8,762 bases of DNA from Bacillota bacterium (lineage in GTDB: Bacteria > Bacillota > Clostridia > Christensenellales > CAG-138). The position numbers and the translations under genes were made by a program. The DNA lies in the NCBI GenBank assembly GCA_023393045.1, contig JAEWMV010000215.1:1-8762 (forward strand). Direction: 5' to 3'. The notes beneath the pieces are model-generated. The model saw only the letters and a program-made list of their open reading frames with translations. It did no database searches and was not told the DNA's origin. Below are positions 5,267-8,762 of the stretch, in pieces (positions within the stretch are counted from its first letter, which is position 1; each line of letters begins with the position of its first letter).

Positions 5267-5506
5267 CTAGCCCTCGTCGTCAAACTGAAGGAACTTCGCG
5301 GGCGGCACGTTGAGCAGGTCGGCGATGTCAAAAAGCATGTCCAGCGATATCGCCCTGTCCACATTCGTGGCCTCCACCGCGCCGATGTAGCCCGCGCTCT
5401 TTCCGATTTTCTCCGCAAGCTGCTCCTGCGTCAGGTTCCGCATTTTGCGAAAATATGCAATGCGCAGTCCAAGCTTCATGTATCGATCCCGATGCTCGAT
5501 CTTCAA
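5267..5506 (-). CDS. Small XRE-family helix-turn-helix regulator
   Basis: The 79-residue protein is almost entirely one Cro/C1-type DNA-binding domain. Helix 1 is LGLRIAYFRKMRN (12-24), helix 2 is LTQEQLAEKIG (25-35), the recognition helix is in SAGYIGAVE (37-45), and helices 4-5 are ISLDMLFDIADLLNVPPAKFL (53-73). There is no sensor or oligomerisation domain beyond a short acidic tail. The start is a TTG at 5506, preferred because GAGGTG precedes it at about five bases. An ATG at 5479 would still keep the HTH, but has only a weak upstream purine run. The gene is directly upstream of, and on the same strand as, the metYA promoter. It is divergent from the LuxR-type gene, with 348 bases between. 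Motifs shared by these upstream regions make it a candidate repressor of itself or its neighbours, but this is inference. Confidence 0.88.
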   Translation of the reverse strand: MKIEHRDRYMKLGLRIAYFRKMRNLTQEQLAEKIGKSAGYIGAVEATNVDRAISLDMLFDIADLLNVPPAKFLQFDDEG

Positions 5507-5623
5507 AACATCACCTCGTTCCCATATCCCACAAAAGTATTATGTGTGAAATAGTAAGTCTTATTTTATGAGCAGAAAAGCAGGTTTTCCCATTATTTGC
5601 ATAATTTATTTTACCGACGCCGA

Positions 5624-5652
5624 TTGACATTTAGTATTATGCGAAATATAAT
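5624..5652 (+). promoter_or_regulatory. Perfect-consensus promoter for the LuxR-type regulator
   Basis: TTGACA (5624-5629) and TATAAT (5647-5652) match the sigma-70/sigma-A consensus at every base, with the optimal 17-base spacer. Transcription would start near 5659, leaving about 196 bases of untranslated leader before the ATG at 5855. The spacer contains the AGTATTATGCGAAATA repeat, so a bound repressor would block polymerase. A promoter this strong usually needs repression. Confidence 0.82.
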
Positions 5653-5656
5653 TATT

Positions 5657-5673
5657 TTTATGTAACACATAAA
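5657..5673. repeat. Perfect inverted repeat at the predicted start site
   Basis: TTTATGT (5657-5663), spacer AAC, ACATAAA (5667-5673) is a perfect 17-base dyad. It covers the predicted transcription start of the LuxR-type gene, a typical operator position. A smaller dyad TATG-TGG-CATA (5681-5691) follows. Confidence 0.5.
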
Positions 5674-5755
5674 GATTTAATATGTGGCATAAAATATTAT
5701 ATTTATTACATAATAACCTGCGTGAATTGTTGCGTTTAGTTGGTTGATACGGTTA

Positions 5756-5813
5756 AAAGCTGCGGCGATAAACCGCTTTGCCCTGTGAGGTCATACCGGT
5801 AACCGGCCCTGAC
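5756..5813 (+). other. Structured 5' leader of the LuxR-type gene, class unrecognised
   Basis: Two hairpins can be drawn in the untranslated leader. One is AAAG-bulge-CGG/CCGCTTT (5756-5779, seven pairs, three-base bulge, seven-base loop). The other is GTCA/TGAC enclosing CCGG-TAA-CCGG (5790-5813). The segment is GC-richer than the promoter region before it. It did not match a riboswitch class I could recognise, and no terminator lies before the ATG. Confidence 0.3.
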
Positions 5814-5854
5814 ATGCCGTTTATCAGAAGATAAGAAGCAAGACGGAAACGAAC

Positions 5855-8353
5855 ATGATGCAGAAAACAACGGGCTCCGGCAGGAAGTATTTATTCACTG
5901 AACGGTTGATGAAGCAACTTGCCCAGATTCAGCATCATCCGCTTACGCTTATTGAAGCCCCTTCCGGTTTTGGCAAAACGACGGCCGTGCGGGAATATCT
6001 GCGCGAAAGTATCCCCGAGGGCGCACGGGAATATTGGTACACCTGCCTTGGCGAACCGGCCGCCGTGACTTGGGGCGGCATATGCGGCCTATTTTCGCAC
6101 GTCGACGTCGAGGCGGCCGACAGGCTCAAGCGGCTCGGGATGCCCACGGCCGAAACGCTCATGTATCTGCCCGAGCTTGTGACGGGTTGCCGCTGCGCGA
6201 GGGAAGTATACATCGTAATCGACAACTTCCAGCTCGCCGAATGCGAAGTGCCCCACGAGCTCGTTTCCGTCTTTTCCATGCACCGGTGCCTCGATGTCCA
6301 TTTGATCTTCATCACGCAGCATTTTGCCTCAAAACCGCAGGTCACTTTTCACAACGCAAACATCCATACGATTGAATCCTCGGCGTTCTTCTTCGACAGG
6401 GAGAGCACGGCGGGCCTTTTCCGCATGGAGGGCATACGCCTCACCCCCGAGGAACTCGACCATGTGCACGCGGGCACGGAGGGCTGGGTTTCCGCGATAC
6501 GGCTGCAGATCATGGGCTATCAGCAAACCGGCTCCTTCGACTACACCGCCGATATCCACAGGCTGGTGGAAACGACCATATGGGATAAACTCACCGGCGA
6601 GGAGCGCGAATTCCTGCTCGCAGTATGCGTCAAGGACAGCTTCACCGCCCTGCAGGCGGCATTCATGCTGGGTGTGCAGACACTGAATGAACCGCTGCTG
6701 CGCCTTTTAAAATCCAGCGATTTCATACGTTTTTTCCCGCGCGAGGGCATCTATACGATACACAGCATCCTGTTGGATTACCTGCGGCATCAGTTCTATC
6801 AGAACCAGCCCGAAGAATTCAGGGAGAAGGTGCTGCGAAGGGCGGGCCAAAGCTATGCCGCGGACGGCAACCTGCTCGCCGCGGCGCGGCTCTTTTTCTC
6901 CGTCGGGGATTTTGACGCCGTGCTTTCGCTGCCCTTTAGCGCGGCGTATCTTATCGACAATAAGGAAAAGGGTCTTTTGGATTTCATCGCGGCGCTCACG
7001 GACGAATGTCCCGCGGATACGCTGTGCAATTATCCCGGCGCCATGCTGATGTTTGCCTACGGCATGCTTTTTGGCGGGCGCATGGAGCGCTTTGAAAAGC
7101 TGACCCGGCTGCTGCAGGGCGCGCTCGAAACCAACCGCGCGGGGCTTGGTGAGGAGGAATTGCGCAAGCTCGGGGGTGAGCTCGTTTTCGCGCTCTCGCT
7201 CACGCAGCGCGGCGGTTTCAAAAGGATGAGCGAAAGCGTGAAAGTGGCTCTTGGCCGCATCGGCGGCCCAAGCAGCTTTTTCACGAAGGACCTGCCCTGG
7301 AACGGCGGCTGCCCCTCCGCGCTCTGCCTCCTGTGGCGGCGCCCCGGCAGTCTGGATGAAACGCTCCGCGATCTGGGGGATTATCTTGCGCATTTTCAAG
7401 CGCTTTCCTCCGGACAGGGCTCTGGCGCGGCCAACGCGGCGCGGGCGGAAACCCTGCTGATGCGCGGCGAGGAAGAGAAGGCAAAAATACTCTGCTACAC
7501 GGCCATCTACGAAGCCCGAAGCAAACAGCAGATATGCGTTTGCCTGGGCGCGGAGCTGCTGCTCGCGCGCATCGCCATACTCCAGGGGGACGCCGAAAGC
7601 TACATGCGCGCGGCACAGAACATACGCGGCTATGCCAAGGACCATCCGCACATCTATGTGATGCGCACGGTGGACATGTGCACGACGGCGCTCAGCTTCC
7701 TGCTGCACACGCAGGACAACGCGGCGAAATGGCTTTTTGACCTCGAGGACGTCGAGCGCGTCGCCTACGCCCAGAGCGTGCCGTATGCGCAGATACTCTT
7801 TTCGCACAACCTCCTCGCCCGGGAGAAGTACAGCGAGTTTCTCGGGGTCGCGCCACTCATCATGGAGCGGGCGCAGGGCGCGCAGTGCCTCTTTGCGCAG
7901 CTCTATCAGCACATCTTCCTCGCCGCCGCGAACAGGAAATACGGAAACGACCGCGAGGCTGCGGCGCATATCGGCGCGGCGCTCGCCCTTGCGCTGCCGG
8001 ACGGGATCTATTTGCCCTTCTCCCACATGTGGGAGAATATACGAGACCTTGTGGAGTCCGCCCCGGACCCGGATAAAACGGCGCGCAGCCGCCGCGCGCG
8101 CGCGGAGCTTATTGCGCTGTGCAACAGGCAGGCACTGGGCGCGCGCGTCATCAGGAAAGCGTTTGTCGAGGTCAAATCCCCCCTGACGCCGCGGGAGCGC
8201 GAGGTCGCCCTGCTCACGCGGAACAGGCTCAGCCGAAGGGAGATCGCGGCAAGGCTTTTCATTTCCGAACAGACGGTGAAGAGCATACTCCAGAATGTAT
8301 ACCTCAAGCTTGACGTCCATTCCAAATACGAGCTGGACGAGAGAGATTTCTAA
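5855..8353 (+). CDS. MalT-like STAND ATPase transcriptional regulator with LuxR-type HTH
   Basis: The 832-residue protein has the architecture of MalT-type (LAL/STAND) activators. The N-terminal NTPase has Walker A APSGFGKTT at 35-43 and a Walker B-like strand VYIVIDNFQ at 118-126. A winged-helix region follows (about 250-320), then a long helical, TPR-like middle (about 330-760) that is probably the inducer-sensing part. The C-terminus, about 777-832, is a LuxR/GerE DNA-binding domain: LTPREREVALL, then SRREIAARLFISEQTVKSILQNVYLKL. Such proteins usually oligomerise on binding ATP and an inducer, then activate transcription; this ligand is unknown. The ATG at 5855, or 5858, lacks a good ribosome binding site (only GACGGAAA upstream), and no other in-frame start exists after the stop at 5810. 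It has a perfect-consensus promoter, a long leader and its own terminator. CheW lies downstream, but no target can be assigned. Confidence 0.92.
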   Translation: MMQKTTGSGRKYLFTERLMKQLAQIQHHPLTLIEAPSGFGKTTAVREYLRESIPEGAREYWYTCLGEPAAVTWGGICGLFSHVDVEAADRLKRLGMPTAETLMYLPELVTGCRCAREVYIVIDNFQLAECEVPHELVSVFSMHRCLDVHLIFITQHFASKPQVTFHNANIHTIESSAFFFDRESTAGLFRMEGIRLTPEELDHVHAGTEGWVSAIRLQIMGYQQTGSFDYTADIHRLVETTIWDKLTGEEREFLLAVCVKDSFTALQAAFMLGVQTLNEPLLRLLKSSDFIRFFPREGIYTIHSILLDYLRHQFYQNQPEEFREKVLRRAGQSYAADGNLLAAARLFFSVGDFDAVLSLPFSAAYLIDNKEKGLLDFIAALTDECPADTLCNYPGAMLMFAYGMLFGGRMERFEKLTRLLQGALETNRAGLGEEELRKLGGELVFALSLTQRGGFKRMSESVKVALGRIGGPSSFFTKDLPWNGGCPSALCLLWRRPGSLDETLRDLGDYLAHFQALSSGQGSGAANAARAETLLMRGEEEKAKILCYTAIYEARSKQQICVCLGAELLLARIAILQGDAESYMRAAQNIRGYAKDHPHIYVMRTVDMCTTALSFLLHTQDNAAKWLFDLEDVERVAYAQSVPYAQILFSHNLLAREKYSEFLGVAPLIMERAQGAQCLFAQLYQHIFLAAANRKYGNDREAAAHIGAALALALPDGIYLPFSHMWENIRDLVESAPDPDKTARSRRARAELIALCNRQALGARVIRKAFVEVKSPLTPREREVALLTRNRLSRREIAARLFISEQTVKSILQNVYLKLDVHSKYELDERDF

Positions 8354-8378
8354 ACAAAAGCATCCAAAATACGACAAA

Positions 8379-8448
8379 ATGCCGCATGAAAGAGAAGCCC
8401 CGCCGCTGTATCCTATGTCGTACAGCGGTTTTTTTCGGCATGCGGCAT
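8379..8448. repeat. Outer inverted repeat nesting the terminator
   Basis: ATGCCGCATG (8379-8388) and CATGCGGCAT (8439-8448) are perfect 10-base inverted repeats that flank the terminator hairpin, with 50 bases between arms. CGGCATG is also tandemly duplicated at 8436-8449. The arms could extend the 3'-end structure or act as a paired site. Confidence 0.55.
8403..8435 (+). terminator. Intrinsic terminator of the LuxR-type gene
   Basis: CCGCTGTA (8403-8410) and TACAGCGG (8421-8428) form a perfect 8-bp stem with a ten-base loop, followed by seven T residues (8429-8435). It begins 50 bases after the stop codon and separates this gene from cheW. Confidence 0.9.
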
Positions 8449-8535
8449 GAGGCGTCCGTTCCGCTTCAGACCATCCGCCGCGCGGCGCGCATCGCCCGCA
8501 AAAATCGCAGGTATCAACGCAAAGGAGGCATCGCT

Positions 8536-8762
8536 ATGACGCAGGCGGATCTTTTGAATCTGACCGGGCAGGACGAACAGGAGGATACCCTTAAGGGAAA
8601 ATATCTCATCTTTACAATGGGCAGCGAGCTCTACGGGATGGAGATCCGCTACATCACGGAAATCATCGGGCTCCAGCCGATCACGGACGTGCCCGAAATG
8701 CCCGCCTACATCAAGGGCATCACCAATCTGCGGGGAAAGATCATCCCCGTGATGGACGCAAG
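8536..8762 (+). CDS. cheW: CheW-like chemotaxis coupling protein, N-terminal part
   Basis: The ATG at 8536 is preceded by AAAGGAGG (8521-8528) with 7 bases of spacing, a strong ribosome binding site. The 75 full codons before the window ends match the first half of a CheW domain. After a charged tail of about 20 residues comes KYLIFTMGSELYGMEI (the first strands), then IRYITEIIGLQPITDVP, and then the hallmark PAYIKGITNLRGKIIPVMD. CheW couples chemoreceptors to the CheA kinase, which implies a motile or chemosensory organism. The domain could instead belong to a longer CheV-like protein; the cut at the right edge leaves this open. The 100 bases upstream are GC-rich, with no clear sigma-A or sigma-28 promoter. 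A good terminator separates it from the LuxR-type gene, so a shared transcript is unlikely unless readthrough occurs. Confidence 0.92.
   Translation, partial: MTQADLLNLTGQDEQEDTLKGKYLIFTMGSELYGMEIRYITEIIGLQPITDVPEMPAYIKGITNLRGKIIPVMDA

Larger units (their letters stand above)
5507..5854. promoter_or_regulatory. AT-rich divergent intergenic region with repeated motifs
   Basis: This 348-base gap is much richer in A+T than its surroundings, especially 5521-5720. It holds a consensus promoter toward the LuxR-type gene and at least eight TTATG/CATAA half-sites on either strand. AGTATTATG occurs twice (5536-5544 and 5633-5641), each followed by GAAATA; the related ATTATGCAAATAAT is on the - strand at 5605-5592. 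No clear -35/-10 pair was found for the XRE gene; TACTAT (5556-5551) or CATAAT (5544-5539) on the - strand are possible -10 boxes. No coding frame with a ribosome binding site was seen. Confidence 0.65.

Noticed and set aside
5507..5854. Origin, attachment site or mobile-element end in the AT-rich gap
   Set aside because: The repeats are short and promoter-associated. No integrase, transposase, target-site duplication or DnaA-box cluster was seen.
6707..8377. A 556-codon open frame opposite the LuxR-type gene
   Set aside because: Its composition is that of an antisense shadow in GC-rich DNA, it matches no family I recognise, and the + strand protein has clear Walker and HTH motifs.

Overview
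The window looks like a chromosomal segment of a GC-rich, low-complexity-envelope Gram-positive bacterium, most likely a member of the Clostridia (Bacillota). The evidence is strong AGGAGG-type ribosome binding sites, intrinsic hairpin-plus-U-tract terminators, near-consensus TTGACA/TATAAT promoters, and the gene families present. This placement is an inference; there is no rRNA or marker gene. No mobile element, CRISPR array, tRNA or rRNA was seen.

Layout. Left edge (1-1230, + strand): the 3' end of one SAM-dependent methyltransferase, then an 18-codon leader ORF, then a complete second methyltransferase whose ribosome binding site can be hidden by a CCTCCT segment. A GNAT acetyltransferase follows (1293-1814) and converges on a YgjP/DUF45-type metallopeptidase on the - strand (1852-2541). 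Centre (2601-5223, - strand): a methionine operon read right to left. It has a promoter, a 36-codon leader peptide full of Met and Cys codons, an intrinsic terminator in the leader, metY (O-acetylhomoserine sulfhydrylase), an intercistronic hairpin, metA (homoserine O-acetyltransferase with Glu at position 111), and a terminator that overlaps the metA stop codon. Right (5267-8762): a small XRE regulator (-), a 348-base AT-rich divergent intergenic region with repeated motifs and a perfect-consensus promoter, an 832-residue MalT-like STAND/LuxR regulator (+), its terminator, and the start of a CheW gene cut by the window edge.

How the genes work together. MetA activates homoserine with acetyl-CoA, and MetY replaces the acetate with sulfide to give homocysteine, so the two adjacent genes form a direct-sulfhydrylation branch of methionine synthesis. 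The most interesting signal is upstream of them: a short ORF with Met-Ala-Met-Cys-Met-Cys-Met-Pro-Met, followed by an intrinsic terminator whose 5' arm can instead pair with the end of the leader ORF. This is the architecture of ribosome-mediated attenuation, sensing charged tRNA-Met and perhaps tRNA-Cys. No SAM riboswitch or T-box was recognised. The methyltransferase at 383 may have a second, separate leader-ORF control acting on translation.
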